Assembly: GCF_016545825.1 (NCBI RefSeq)
Contig: NC_052622.1
Coordinates: 41,997,263-42,061,262 of the forward strand
Length of the DNA: 64,000 nucleotides
From: Eucalyptus grandis
Lineage: Eukaryota > Streptophyta > Magnoliopsida > Myrtales > Myrtaceae
Direction: 5' to 3'
The translations under genes were made by a program, and so were the position numbers. Every line of letters begins with the position of its first letter. Position 1 is the first letter of the stretch. The notes under the pieces are model-generated. The model did not search any database and was not told the origin of the DNA. It was given only the letters and a program-made list of their open reading frames with translations. Shown here piece after piece: positions 21,216 to 33,511 of this stretch.

Positions 21216-22861
21216 CTGCACAACAGAAACAGGCAAACCTAGTCGATGCCAAAGGATATTCAATTTAACTCTAGGTCCCAATGATATCAAACCATCATAC
21301 TTGCAACATTAGGGCTGGGAGATACTATAAGCCTAGTCCACGCACCATGACATCCTCTGTGATTTTATTTCCAATGACTTCAGTATTTTTTACAACTCTA
21401 CATTCATCAGGCATTTGAAAAACTAAATCAAATGTACACTTTTATCTGCATCATAAAACAATGATTAAGTAAATATTACGTCCACTTGAATTGACATGAA
21501 ACTGGTATATAACCACAAAACCATAAGCGCTGGGGAGGTACTTATACTTGTTGGCCTATGTGAAGATGTTAATATACTCTCAAGCCTAAGAGAAGGGCTT
21601 TCTATTTGAGTATCTAATTGGAAAAAAAAAAATGTCCATATTAGACAAATAAACCAGCAGATGTTCAGAAAAAAGCACAAGTGGGCATTCTTTGTGTGCG
21701 ATAGGTGCTGCTAATTTTAAGGCCTCTTGGAGGTAACATGATAGTCTAAAGCCTGAGCAACTGGCTTTCTATGTGAGTAATTGACTGATCATCGTCGCCA
21801 CTGATTTTGCATAGAGACACCAGAAAGAAATGTTAGATGAAGATAAATAGAATGAATACTACCGGTTGTCTTAATCATCGCATTTCCATTTGTGCCATCA
21901 ATCTTCAGTTTAAACATTCCACGACATCCAAAATGATCATCGTGTAGAGTAATCCTATTGTGATATTAAACCCTCCCCACATAGAAACCTTCCCAGTATC
22001 GATGATCCACCACCCTGACTACATCTCAAAGACAGAGCCAGAGAGAGAGAGAGAGCAAGGATCTTGTAACTGATGGTGTAACTTTTCGAGTATTCATAAC
22101 AGCAAAGCCGTAGCATATAGCCTAGGAGAAAGATGAAAACAACAAGGTAAAGGGTTCTAAATAGCAATTTCTACGACCAATAGAGTACCGGCAGTGTTTA
22201 TAATTGCCATCCTCGAGGTAAAATCAGGATCAGCCGACCTCAGCCCAGCGATGACCAACCCAGTGGGAGGAAAAACTTCTTACGACGGATGAAACGATCA
22301 ATTAAAGGGAGGCGGGGGGAAAACATAAAGCCAGGATACGGAAAATAAACCAACTCCTCACATCCAAAAACCCAAAGCTAACAGATCCTCACGGTTCACG
22401 CCACCGGATTTCCTCGCGATTCAAGCCACGGTTCGGGCACAAAATCACAAAAATGAGGCAAAACGCGGCAGCTAGAAACGAACCCCCGCAAAACGACCGG
22501 AGACCCCTCGATTTCGAAAGGATCGCGAAGGCATCGCCTAACTTATCCTCACGACAGGTGATCGGAGCCGGATAATCGAGAATTCCGCGGCACGCGATCA
22601 TGATCGGACCGTCTACGCAACCATATGAACACGCAAACCGAAAAGAGAAGACCGACAATCTCAAAGGCGATGATCGATCGATCGATCGAAGCAAGTTAGA
22701 AAGAGCTTCGGCGGCGGGGGGAGAGCGACTACCTTCGGGGTCGATTCGATCGCCGGTCACCGCCGCGCCGAGGAGCAATCGCCGAGAGCCAGAGCAAGCG
22801 AGCGAGGAAGCAAGCGAGAGAGAGAGAGAGAGAGTTTTTGGGTGCGGACAAGAGAGGGTGA

Positions 22862-22870
22862 TTATATAAA
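22862..22870 (-). promoter_or_regulatory. TATA-like box of family C, copy 1
   Basis: The minus strand reads ctttatataatc, followed about 30 bp further by a CT-rich leader (ctctctctctctc). The same arrangement occurs at about 63556-63566 in copy 4. Copies 2 and 3 have lost it. Confidence 0.5.
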
Positions 22871-22935
22871 GAGGCTTGGGGTGCGCTGCAGAGATGACAA
22901 TTGAGAAAAACAAGAGGAGAAAATTTGTTTGCTCT

Positions 22936-25520
22936 GCCGAGACGTTATCGTATTCCCTCTTCTGGGCTACGTATCCGAATACTTTTCTTGCACTTTACCA
23001 ATTAACAAGTGAATCTTTTCTTTTGGTCGAATATGATTAGTAAATTATGTTAGATTAAATTAGGAGATTACGTATATAGTTCACCCTCTTTATCAAAGGA
23101 AAAAAATCCTAAGGATTTTCGCTATTTTCATAGAGAATAGCTTATGCAGCAGTCATCAACAACATAATAATTGACATTATTGTATTAGAGAATTTGGTTA
23201 GCTAATCTTAGAAAACGCACTAAAATTGAATTTTAGGAAACGTGCTGAAGAAAGTAACAAAGTTAATTTCCGAGCAAGAAAAAATGATGAGTCTATTTTT
23301 TTTTTTTTAATAAAGAAATGGGCGGGGAGAGACAATCGCCAATGGCTCCTCTATTGATCGTGATGTATATTGTATGGGTGTCATATTCATGTATGGCAAC
23401 GGTAAGGACACATTTTCGAACTTAAACTCGTATTTAATATCACCATTTTGATGAGTATCTTGGGCACTTGTTAAATATTTTTAGGGTCCTGGAACTTGTT
23501 GTGAAAATATAATTGAGTCATAAAACTTTAAAAAAATGTAATTAAATCATAAAAATTATCAAGTTGGTACAATCGAGTCATTTCGTTAACATCGTTTATC
23601 TAACAAAGACTTGGTGCTTTTAAGTTAATTTATTTATCTTACGTGGTATTTTATTATTTTTCTTTAAATATTATTTAAATAATAGTAAAAAAAAACTAAA
23701 GAAAAGCTAAAATAATTTTAAAAAAATAGGAAATGAAGAAAAGAAAAGGGCAAGGACCATGCTAGGAACGCTGCCATTGCCAACCATTGTTAGAGGGTGT
23801 TGGCAATCTCATCAGCCCCAAGCAACAGAGGGGCTGGGGGCATAGTCCTCGCCAGCCTGGGCAAGGCCATCGCCGGTCTAGGCGAGGCTGGGTGAGGCTT
23901 GCCTAGATTTGGGAGGCATCTTAGTTGGGCTAGCATGGCTAGCCCAAATTTGGGTGATGTTGGTCCTTGCTTAAGCTTAACGAGGGTCACCAACCCTCAC
24001 TTGGGGCAAGGGGCTTTGTTTTGGGGCCGATAGGCTTGCTAGTGATAGGCGACGGCCGGCATCGTCTAGATCTAGGCAAGCCTTGCCAACTATTGCCTAT
24101 GCCGATGATGAGTTTGCCTGAGTTGACTAGGGCCACACTCCCTCTACTTGCTGACCCCCTCTACTGATGGATAGTGGTGGCATGCCAAGCATGATCCTTG
24201 GCCTTTTCTTTTCTTTTTGTTTCCAATTTTGTTTTTCAAATTATTTTAGCTTTTTAAAATTTTACTATTATTTAAATAAGATTTAAAGAGAAAAGTAAAA
24301 AAAAATTGCAATGTAAAATAAATAAATAAATTTAAAAATGTTACGTCGATATTTCATTAGAAAAATTGACAATGTTAACGGAAATAGACTTGGTTGCATG
24401 AATTGATAAGTTTTAAGACTTAATGGCACATTTTGAAAGTTTTAGGACTCCATTATATTTTTACAATAAGTTTTAGGACTTGTAGTATACATATCTCATA
24501 TTTTTATTAAGGGGATTTTTGATCTTCGACATGTAATCGAGTATATTACGATGACAATCAAGGTATCAAGAGTTGCAATATTTTCTTATTTAGTTGTTTA
24601 ATAAGTGTTTTTGAGGCACTTTTAAGTAAATCCTTTAAAAAATGGGTCTTTATACTTTTTTAAGACACTTTGTTGCTTCGGCTTGGATTAGTAAGTTCTT
24701 CGAAAGGAAAAACTGAGTGGAAATTTCCAAGTATTATGCAAAGAATGCAATCTATTGGTAAACTTTTCGGTTTAGAACATCAATTTCTAAATCTTCCGTA
24801 AGGAGAAAAGTTCAACGAGATTCTCCCGTCAGAAATTTGCCATTGTTGCTATAAAAAAATCGCTTTAGTGCACATATGACAAATTAAAAAAAATACAACC
24901 GAAAGAATTTTCTGATACTCTTTCTAATAAAAAAAAAATTCAAGATTCAACTAAACTAATAAAAGGTTTAAAGCTTGATTGCATTTTTCGTGTAAGACTT
25001 TGGGCATGGTACTTTTCTTTTACGTCATCGTATCGTACCAGGTACAAAAGGAAAGAAGAAGAAAGATAGGCGGATGCGTCACGCAGATATAGGTGCCCAA
25101 AGGGAAGGTTAGGATAAACATCACCGGTTGGACCGGTTGCTTTTGGCCTTTCTTCTTTTCTTTCTTACTTTTGCTGCGTTTGGGCAAAGACGTACTTTCG
25201 TTTCTTGTTTGACGAGTTCCAATTTTATTTTATTTTTTAATTAAAGAAAGAGTTGCGAGTCTCTCCTGGCCGTTTGACATGGTGGGAATAGTTATATGGA
25301 TTAGGAGTTGTTTATTGCGGTAATTAAGAGGGAAAGACGCCCTATAATTATGCCAATCAAGCTTGACTGTATTCCTTTCCCATTATTGAGAGGACTCCTT
25401 GTGCAATTTTCTTGTTTTGCTTTCGCCTTGACTCAAAGTTGTCGATCTCTTATTTGCATCTTCTTTCCTCCTCTCTTCCTTTTCTCAATCTTCTCTCTGC
25501 TCAAAGTTTCACCGCAGGCC
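22936..25520 (+). repeat. Upstream block A, copy 2 (interrupted)
   Basis: Homologous to the other A blocks, ending directly at the ATG of pseudogene 2. It is split by the TIR element at 23484-24497. The promoter-proximal palindrome accggttggaccggt lies at 25123-25137, followed by the conserved pyrimidine-rich cttttggcctttcttctt. The beginning (tattccctcttctgggctac onward) is shared with 63600-64000. Confidence 0.75.
23484..24497. mobile_element. Non-autonomous Mutator-like element, 1.0 kb, 9-bp target duplication
   Basis: Long inverted repeats of roughly 150 bp are seen: the left end reads tcctggaacttgttgtgaaa and the right end, on the minus strand, reads tcctaaaacttattgtaaaa, and they continue to match through the taattaaatcataaaa region. 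The flanks carry the 9-bp duplication ATATTTTTA (23475-23483 and 24498-24506), which is present once in uninterrupted block A copies. The right end is about 14 bp longer than the left. The GC-rich centre (23760-24180) holds no convincing gene. Confidence 0.8.
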
Positions 25521-28500
25521 ATGGTCTCGCTCTGTAGTCTCCCTTCTTTCTTTCCTTTTCCTTTGTTTTTCTGTTGCAATTCTCAAACTTCATTGACGCT
25601 CAAGCTCAAAATTATGATTAGCCAACAGCCACGACTTCGACTTAGTGGGTGAATAACACAACAGCTACTCACGTCACTCGACATGTAAATGGATCGATCG
25701 TGCTGGCAATTCTACTTCGAGGCAAAGGAGGTTCTGGCCCTGCCTATGCCTGCGGCTACTGTAATGGTAACTGCAGCACTTATCTCTTCGTTGTTTTCAT
25801 CGTCACAATTTATGGTGGTGGCATAATTATTGAATACACTACTTGTGGAATATGGTTTGCCAATCAAAACAATCCTGTAAAGATCGAGCGACCTTGGAGC
25901 TCATGTTCGAAGGCGATTTGGTGTCAAAAGATGCTGATGGTACGGTCGCTTAGTCCATTAATTCTTATCGAAAGTCCGTTGTAGGCTTGAACTTGACAAA
26001 TCGTGTTGTTTGATAAGGACAATGTGACTGTTTTGCAGTCTTTTGATGAGCCAACCGACTCACTTGTTGTCCGACAAAAGTTGAGGCGGGGGCAAATATT
26101 GATGCTGAGTGTTTCCCAGGCAAATTGGACTGTTAATGATATGATTTTTTTTCCATGATTGGCGATGTTTTACACACTCAAGTGGAGACTAATCCTTCTC
26201 ATATATATTTTGAGCATGAAGGTTTAACTTGGAATGCAAGCATCGAGTTTCCATATGTTGAGTTTGTAAATGAAAGCTTGTCTTGGATCTCATATCCTAG
26301 CTGTAGTAAGGGCTTGATATCGTTCACTCTAGCATCTTCTACACAATACATGAAGTTTGGGCCCGGATGGGCCTTTGAGATTGTATGATTATGATTGGTC
26401 CGGCAAGCATAAAGAAGTGGCCGATCTTTTCAAAGATGATCTCAGCGATTGTGCCTATCTGACACTATGTGGGCGCTATGGAATTTGTTCCAACAGGCAA
26501 GGTAGTTGTCCGGCTTCGACTGGGGGACGAGCTATTTCTAACAAGTAGATGATAGGTGGCCTAATATTGGGTGTTCTGAGATGTTCCGTTGTCTTATGGG
26601 GCTTCAAAAAATCAAATTCTTTTGGAGCTCGAAAATGTCATGTATTTCACTTTCACTCTAGATTTCGAGGACATAAATGCTTTAAGTTGTATAGAGGCCT
26701 ATGCAAAGAACTGTTCCTGCAAAACAGCTATATTCCGGCATGAATCGAATCGCACTAGTGGCAGTTGTTACTTATCAAGTTAGGTGTTTTCATATATGAA
26801 CATTGACAAGAAAACGTTTTCTATAATTCTACTGCTTACCTTAAAGTACAAAATGTTACCCTTATACTCCAGGTTGACAATCGTAAGAGTAATCGTCCCC
26901 CTAAAATACTTGGGTCTAGCCTCCGAGCTCTCTTTGCCATGATGATTCTCATTGTAGCCTTAGTTTTGTTTGTTCAAAAGAGAGCAAATGAAGATTATCT
27001 TGATCAAGTACCTAGAGTGCCACTAGATTCACGTATGATGATTTGAAAACCATCACAAATGGATTCAATAAAAAGCTTGGCAAATGCAGCTTTGGTTCTA
27101 TTTTCAAAAGTACTCTAAATGACATCACAAAAGTTGCAGTAAAACGCCTTGATGGTTTTAGGTAGGTTAAGAAATTCTTTCTAGTTGAAGTTGAGACTAT
27201 TGGCAGCATCCGTCATGTGAACTTGTACTGTGTTTGGTACGAGCTTTGGGGTATTGTTTGTCCAAAGTGAAGAGTACTCTTTGGGCTAATGTTTGGGTGT
27301 TTGGTAAAAATTTTAATCCCACCTTGAGACAAAGTTTGCATTTAAAAGGCTGAAAGCCCAGTCTAGTCTTAGGCTGCCTTGGGCTTTCAGCCTTCTTGAA
27401 AGGGGAAGTAAAAAAATTTCTTCCAATTTTATTCTCATTGATTTTTTGATTTTTCGACTTAGCCCTTGTTTGTGACTATTCATCTTCTTCTCTCTAGGAC
27501 TGGCCGACATATTTGTTGTGACTGCGAGGGTCCGGCCATGGGCTAAAAAGAGGTCAGCGACGTTGCTGGCGACCCAGGTGACCGTCGCCGAGAGGTCGTG
27601 CGACCCTCATGAGGCTAACCGCAATTGCTCGATCCAAACAACGAAGGTCCTCGGCGGTCGCACGACACCGGCGAGGGGCTACTCGGTGTTGGGTGACCTA
27701 GCTGGCCCTCGTTGGGGTCGAGCGACCTTCGCGAGGGTCATGTCGGTGAGGGCCTAGGTTTGTATGACCACCTGGCCCTTGCCGAGGTCGAGCAAGCGCC
27801 ACCTAGCTAGCTCTCGCTAGGGGCGAGTGACCTCGGCGAGGGGTTGCGACAACCCTAGCAAGGGGTTGCGCAACCTTCACCAAGGGTCCCTCGGCCCTAG
27901 TCGACCTTCGCCAATGGTCCTTGGGGGTAGACGATGACCACCGGCGATCCGCCGGCAACAAATCTGGATCTCTAGCGACCATATGATCTATTAGGGGCAA
28001 CTTTTTTTTTTTTTTTTAATAACTAGAGTGCTTTGCATGAGTATAGTTTTTCCAAACGCAATTTCACTTAAAAATACTTCACAATAGACTTTTAAATCAT
28101 GATTTAACAAACATAATTTGCATTTTGGAAAAATCCTTGTACTTAAAATCCTTTGCATTTTCTCAAACGCTTTCCCCAAAAGTCCAACCAAATGCACCCT
28201 TGGTAAGACTCATGGGATTTTGCGCTGAGAAATCCCACAAGCTCCTTATCTATGAGTAGATGTCAAATGGGTCTCTAGATAGATGGATCTTTCACAAATC
28301 CAATGAATGCGTTCTTCGTTGGCAACAAAGGAAGAAGATCATTCTTGATATAGCAAAAGGACTTAATTATCTTCATTAAGATTGTAGACAGAAGATATTT
28401 CACTTAGAAATTATATCCCTAAATATCCTCTTGGATGGAAATTTAAATGTAAAAGGTTGTTGATTTTGGATCCATGTTATCATAATCATGAGAGGAACTC

Positions 28501-28961
28501 TTGGTTATTTGGTCCTTGAATGGTGGAGTAAAGCAATCACTGAAAAGGTCGACATGTATAGCTTTGGTGTGGTAATCTTGGAGAAGCATGTGCGAGAAAA
28601 ATCTTGGATCACTCTCTAGACGAAGAAGACAGGCATTCACTAAGCCTTTTTAAGAGAAAACAACAGAGAAACGATTGTTGGATATTATGGATAAGTCTAG
28701 CTATGACATGCAACTAAATGGACCGCATGTGGTGAATATGACAAGGACTGCTGCATGGTGCTTGCAAGAAGACTATACAAATAGGCCCTCCATGTCTATG
28801 GCCATCAAGGTATTAAAGGGTGTCATGGAAGTTCCACAAGACTTGGATTATGACTTTACTACCCAGGCTTCCACTAATGGAGAAGCGAGATTCAGTCGAA
28901 TGGACATCGAATTCAATGCTACCACTACATTATTACCCTCGGATTTAAGTGGTCCACGATG
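25521..28961 (+). pseudogene. G-type lectin receptor-like kinase pseudogene 2 (SD2-5 class)
   Basis: Paralogue of the intact gene, starting MVSLCSLPSFF at 25521. A small deletion in the leader shifts the frame within about 20 codons and a TAG follows in the ancestral frame at 25619. More frameshifts lie near 25985, 26150, 26380 and 26548. The juxtamembrane part has lost several bases. The glycine loop reads GKCSFG instead of GEGGFG, and the catalytic Asp is lost (HLEI in place of HLDI, near 28400). A TIR element interrupts the kinase domain at 27226-28199, and the region around the activation loop has a deletion. The C-terminus (LSGPR, stop at 28961) is preserved. It is more decayed than pseudogene 1. 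Confidence 0.92.
27226..28199. mobile_element. TIR element (974 bp) in the kinase domain of pseudogene 2
   Basis: The insertion falls between codons that are adjacent in the intact gene (HVNLV / RLVG). The ends are imperfect inverted repeats: left tgtttggtacgagctttggg, right on the minus strand catttggttggacttttggg. A 3-bp repeat TTG (27223-27225 and 28200-28202) may be the target duplication, which would suit a PIF/Harbinger-like element with a slightly unusual target. The centre (27500-27980) is GC-rich with a gcgacctcggcgaggg-type repeat and no credible gene. It resembles in style the elements at 31274-33508. Confidence 0.7.
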
Positions 28962-30093
28962 ACGCTACAAATTTGTAAGAACATTTCTTCCCAATACGTC
29001 AAGTGGTAAAACGTGCAGGTGATTGAATTTTTCAGACTATGAGGACTCCATCTTGTCATTCTCTTTTCAAGCCCAAAAAAGGCCTGTGGCGTGATTTCAT
29101 TTTTTGTTTTCACTTTGCTAATGAGTGGACTTCGCCATAATTTGGCAAAGGATTGAGTTGGTTAGGATATTGCAATTTGGTTTTATTGCTTATGTAGAAA
29201 CTGGTCATACTCAAGTTTGTTGTGTGCTAGTCTAGGGAAATGGGCAATTTGCCGAGTCGTTTGTGCAAAAAGCTATTAAAAGACTAGTCAACTGCTGGTA
29301 ATGTCTTTTGGTAGCTTTGCCACGTTGTGGATCCAAATCAGATTTGCCTTTTGGTTCCAACACTTGATATCTTTCAAATTCAAGGACTCTACCTTCCATG
29401 TCTTCCTCATTTCAAGGTTGGTGGCTATTTTTAGTCCGTTCTGCAAGCACACGATTAAAACTTAGAAAGATAACGAGAGAATTTCATCACTAATAAGTTT
29501 GGATTCTTCCTAGCGACTCCTGATGTATCCTAGGTTAATAATCTTAACTTACAGCTTCTTAAGGATCCATCTAAGTCGTCCCGGGACATATATTCACCAA
29601 AATTAAAGAACCGAGATGTTTGGGCGTTCAAGATTCAACTTTACGATCTTTAGATAACACTAATCATTTGTAATAACCTTGGCATTTTCACGGTCATTAA
29701 TCAACATTGAACGCACACAGATTCATCAAATTTAATCTGGGATAAGAAGCTTGTTCATGTCTTATTGGGTCCTGGAACTGTTCACACAATTAACGAAAGT
29801 TCAAAGCGATCTGACGAGGACCCCCCCGCCATGCCGTGGCACCTCTTGATTGGATCTGATCACGGCCGGTCAACAAACCAGATCCCCCGTGGAGCTCACC
29901 CAAAGGCCCAACCGACGGTAACCTCTCGCAAAGTCCTCGCTCTTCCCGGCACAACCCACTAGCGACGGAAGTATTTCTTCTTATTCTTCCAATTCCTTTG
30001 CTTTGTGCCCTTCGCCTTCTCTTCTTGAAGTCTTCGAATCGAAGTCGCCACAGTAACTTATCGCAAATCACGTAGAGAAAGGATAATCTCGCG
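28962..30093. other. Spacer between kinase and exon B, copy 2
   Basis: Homologous to 6996-8111 and 55019-56080: kinase 3' flank followed from about 29690 by the presumed exon B promoter and leader. No gene is seen in it. Confidence 0.6.
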
Positions 30094-30223
30094 ATGAATC
30101 TGTCTATCTTCTCCACGGCCATGGAAGGCATTGCCTGGAGAGGATGGCTCTACACGTTGTTCATTCTGCACTTCGCGTTCGCTTGTCAGTTCCTTCATCT
30201 TCAGCCTCTCGTCTCTACCCTAG
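30094..30223 (+). pseudogene. Exon B, copy 2: leader exon, best preserved
   Basis: The ATG at 30094 opens a frame that runs uninterrupted to a consensus splice donor (ctag/gtacgt at 30224): MNLSIFST, then MEGIAWRGWLYT, then a hydrophobic stretch ending LQPLVSTLG. This is the only copy in which the whole exon is in frame, so it defines the ancestral product as a protein with an N-terminal signal sequence or anchor. Only about 50 bp of intron follows before the sequence switches to a family C fragment, so downstream exons are gone. I do not recognise the family; an alternative start at the internal Met of MEGIAW is possible. Confidence 0.5.
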
Positions 30224-30274
30224 GTACGTCATTCTGGACTAATCTGGGAACTCGTTGCCTGATGGAGACTTTGA

Positions 30275-30450
30275 GAGGCTGTAGTGGGCTCTGAAGCCTG
30301 AGCTACTGGCTTTCTATTTGAGTAATTTCTCGATCATTGTGGCCCCCGACTTTGCATAGAGACAGTGGAAAGAGAATGCTATATGAAGAAAATCATAATG
30401 AATAGTACTGATTGTGTCAATCCACGTGTTCCCATTTTTGCTTTTTGATG
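30275..30450 (-). pseudogene. Short family C fragment
   Basis: Matches the part of family C at about 21745-21885 (ctgagc-actggctttctat, gattttgcatagagac). It is joined directly to the exon B intron on the left and to block A on the right, so nearly all of family C is deleted in this unit. Confidence 0.7.
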
Positions 30451-30469
30451 ATTGTGAATTTGATTAGAA

Positions 30470-31270
30470 TAAACTGCGAAAAAAATTAATTTATATTAGA
30501 TTAAATTAGATTATGTAACATAACTCACCCTCTTTATCAAGAAAAAAAATTGTATCAATTCGCACTTTTTTCATGATAAATAACTTATTTCCGACCCAAA
30601 AAAAGAGAGAGTTATAGATGGTTACACACAACCATCAATTAAATAATACTTGACATTATTATATTAGAGAAATCGATTAACTAACCCTTTTTTTTTGAAC
30701 TAGCGATTAACTAACCTTAGAGAACGCAATAAATGCTAAGGAACATAATGAAGAAAGAGATAAAGTTAATTTTTGAGTAGGATAAAAATGATAAGTCGAT
30801 CTTTTCTCTTTTTAAAGAAACGGGCAGGGAGGGGCAATTGCCGGGTAGCCCTCCTGCTCCCCACTCCCCCTTCCCCCTCGATTGTGATGCGCATTGTATG
30901 CGTGCCAGATTCATGTATGGCAAAGGTAAGAATGTATTTTCTAACTTTAACTCGTATTTGATATCACCAAACTTTATTTTGATTATGGACAGTTTTTATT
31001 TTTATTTTTATCAATCTTACTCTACTCCTATTCTAACTCTCGCTCTCAGATTTTTGCTTTACCTCATTGTAGGACGTGAGAGTCGAAGCTCACATTTAAA
31101 ACTAATTTGTCTCGATCCCAACCCCTGAGAATGTGGGGATTCGAACCGCCACCCCCTTCCAACTTAATGAGTATCTTAAATTAAGGAATCTTTGATCTTT
31201 GATGTATTATCAGGTATATTATGATAACAATTAATGTATTGGGAGTGGCAATATTTTCTTATTTAGTTGC
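30470..31270 (+). repeat. Upstream block A, copy 3, left part
   Basis: Matches the start of the other A blocks (taacatagctcaccctcttt; gattaactaaccttag; ttcatgtatggcaaaggtaag). It is cut at 31271 by the paired GC-rich elements and resumes at 33509. An extra CCAACCCC-type segment at 31010-31160 is not seen in the other copies. Confidence 0.7.
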
Positions 31271-31273
31271 TTA

Positions 31274-33508
31274 GGCGCGTTTGGTTGTGTTTCGTTTAAA
31301 AATTGTTCCAGAAACAGAAATAGAAAAAAGTGTTTCTTCCGGGGAACAATTTTTGAACAAAACAACGCGTTTGGTAAACTTGTTCCGGGAATAAAAAATA
31401 AACAGAAACATGTTTGGTAAATTTGGATAATTTTTTTATTTCTTTTATTTTTTCTATTTTTTTCTTATTTTTCCTTTTTTTCTTTTTCATTTTTTTTTCT
31501 TCTTTTGGCCGGTCGCCGCCAAGGCCTTGGCCGGCGACCGGCCGGCGAGGGTCGGCCTCGCCTTGATCTCGGCGAGGCCGAGCTCGCCCGGCGGCGGGCG
31601 GCGCGGCCTCGCCGGGCCACCGCCCGGGCGAGGCCGAGGCTCGCCGGCCGCTGGGCGAGCTCGGCCTCGCCGGATCTGGGCGAGATCGAGCTCGCCCGGC
31701 CGGCGCGAGGCCGACGTCGCCATGGCCGGGCGAGCTCGAGCTCGCCCGGATCGGCAAGGCCGAGCTCGCCCGGCGGCCGGCGAGCCTCGGCCTCGCCGAT
31801 TCACCGCCAGTCGGCGTCGCCCCGGGCGGTGGCTCGGCGAGGCCGAGGCTCGCCACCCGCCGGCGAGCTCGGCCTCGCCCGATCTGGGCGAGATCGAGCT
31901 CGCCCGGGCCGGCGCGAGGTCGGCCTCGCCATGGGCCGGGCGAGCTCGAGGTCGCCAGGATCCGGCGAGGCCGAGCTCGCCCGGCGGCGGCGAGCCTCGG
32001 CCTCGCCGAGCCACCGCCAGTGTCGGCGTGGCGGTGGCTCGGCGAGGCCGAGGCTCGCCGGCCGGCCGGGCGAGCTCGGCCTCGCCGGATCCGGGCGAGC
32101 TCGAGCTCGCCCGGCCATGGCGAGGCCGACCCTTGCCCGGCCTACGGCGAGCCTCGGCCTCGCCGGGGACGGCGAGCTTCGGCCTCGCCGTGGCCGGGCG
32201 AGGCCGCCGACCCTCATCGGCCGGTCGCCGGCCATGGCCGAGGCCGGCGACCGGCCAAAAGGAAAAAAACAAGAAAATAAGAGAAAAAGAAAAAAAGTAT
32301 TTCTCATTTGTGTTTCGAAACAAGAAACACAAAATTTGTGTTTCTTGTTTCTTGTTTCCTTTTTGTTCCCGGGAACAAAAGAACAAAAAGGAACAAACGC
32401 GTCAAACGCGTTTCTGTTCCTTTTTGTTCCCGTGAACAAAGAAACAGAAATTTCTGTTCCCGGGGAACGAAACAATGTGCAACCAAGGGCGCGTTTGGTT
32501 GTGTTTCTTACGTTTAAAAATTGTTCCGAAACGAAAATAGAAAAAAAGTATTTCTGTTCCGGAACAATTTTTGAACAAAAATACGCGTTTGGTAAACTTG
32601 TTCCGGAATAAAAAATAAACAGAAATATGTTTGGTAAATTTGGATAATTTTTTTATTTCTTTTATTTTTTCTATTTTTTTCTTATTTTTCCTTTTTTTTT
32701 TTTTCCTTTTCATTTTTTTCTTCTTTTGGCCGGTCGCCGGCCAAGGCCTTGGCCGGCGACCGGCCGCGAGGGCCGAGCTCGCCCGGCCGGGCGGGCGAGG
32801 CGCGGCCGAGGCTCGCCGGGCCGGCGAGCTCGGCCTCGCCGGCCCGGGCGACCTCGAGGCCGGATCTGGGCGAGATCGAGCTCGCCTAGGCCGGCGCGAG
32901 GTCGGCCTCGCCTTGATCCGGCGAGGCCGAGCTCGCTCGCCCGGCGGCGGGCGGGCGCGGCCTCGCCGAGCCACCGCCCGCGAGGCCGAGGCTCGCCGGC
33001 CGGCGGGGCGAGCTCGGCCTCGCCGGATCCGGGCGAGATCGAGCTCGCCCAGCCGGCGCGAGGTCGGCCTCGCCATGGCCGGGCGAGCTCGAGCTCGCCA
33101 CCATGGCGAGGCCGACCCTCGCCCGGCCTACGGCGAGCCTCGGCCTCGCCGGGGACGGCGAGCGTCGGCCTCGCCGGGCCGGCGAGCCTCGCCGTGGCCG
33201 GGCGAGGCCGCCGGCCCTCGTCGGCCGGTCGCCGGCCATGGCCGAGCCGGCGACCGGCCAAAAGAAAGAAGAACAAAAAATAAGAGAAAAAAAGAAAAAA
33301 AAAGTGTTTCGTTTTGTGTTTGAAACAAGAAACACAAAATTTGTGTTTCTTGTTTCTGTTCCTTTTTGTTCCTGGGAACAAAAGAACAAAAAGGAACAGA
33401 AACGCGTCCAAACGCGTTTCGTTCCTTTTTGTTCCCGTGAACAAAAAACAGAAATTTCTGTTCCCGGGAACAAAACACCGGTCAGCCAAACAGACCCCAA
33501 ACAGACCC
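31274..33508. mobile_element. Pair of GC-rich Harbinger-like elements in tandem
   Basis: Two related copies lie head to tail (31274 to about 32487 and about 32488 to 33508). Each starts ggcgcgtttggttgtgtttc and ends in ttcccgggaacaaa-type sequence complementary to its start. The pair is flanked by TTA (31271-31273 and 33509-33511), present once in uninterrupted block A (agttgcttaat...), the expected PIF/Harbinger-type target. The right end ccaaacagaccc is the complement of a gggtctgtttgg terminus. The centres (31505-32260 and 32730-33260) are extremely CpG-rich, made of permuted ggcgaggccgagctcgcc units. Long frames occur there on both strands but are compositional artefacts. Confidence 0.75.
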
Positions 33509-33511
33509 TTA

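Larger units (their letters stand above)
19681..22935 (-). pseudogene. Family C, copy 1: unidentified minus-strand gene
   Basis: Homologous to 48650-51390, 56081-59590 and 61063-63690. On the minus strand it begins with a TATA-like box (tatataat, about 22862-22870) and a CT-rich leader, as in many plant promoters. An 84-bp segment (21132-21215) is bounded by cag and gtgagg on the minus strand, has the same length in all four copies and is open in one frame in each (starting GFVGYGWYDF). Near the 3' end an open stretch encodes a hydrophobic LTLLVGFLMVVLSI segment (about 19960-20000). I could not assemble a full protein and do not recognise the family. Whether this copy is functional is unknown; pseudogene is a cautious label. 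Confidence 0.45.

Noticed and set aside
22389..22913. 174-codon minus-strand frame at the start of family C copy 1
   Set aside because: It covers the CT-rich leader and likely intron sequence, and is not preserved in copies 2, 3 or 4 (copy 4 has a large deletion here).
27518..28000. Arg/Ala-rich frames in both directions within the kinase-splitting element
   Set aside because: GC-rich repeat core of a TIR element, and no family resemblance.
31487..33323. Several long frames (up to about 370 codons) on both strands, rich in Ala, Arg, Gly and Pro
   Set aside because: They lie in CpG-rich repeat cores where stops are rare in every frame, overlap one another on both strands and cross element borders. 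No domain or codon bias supports any of them.
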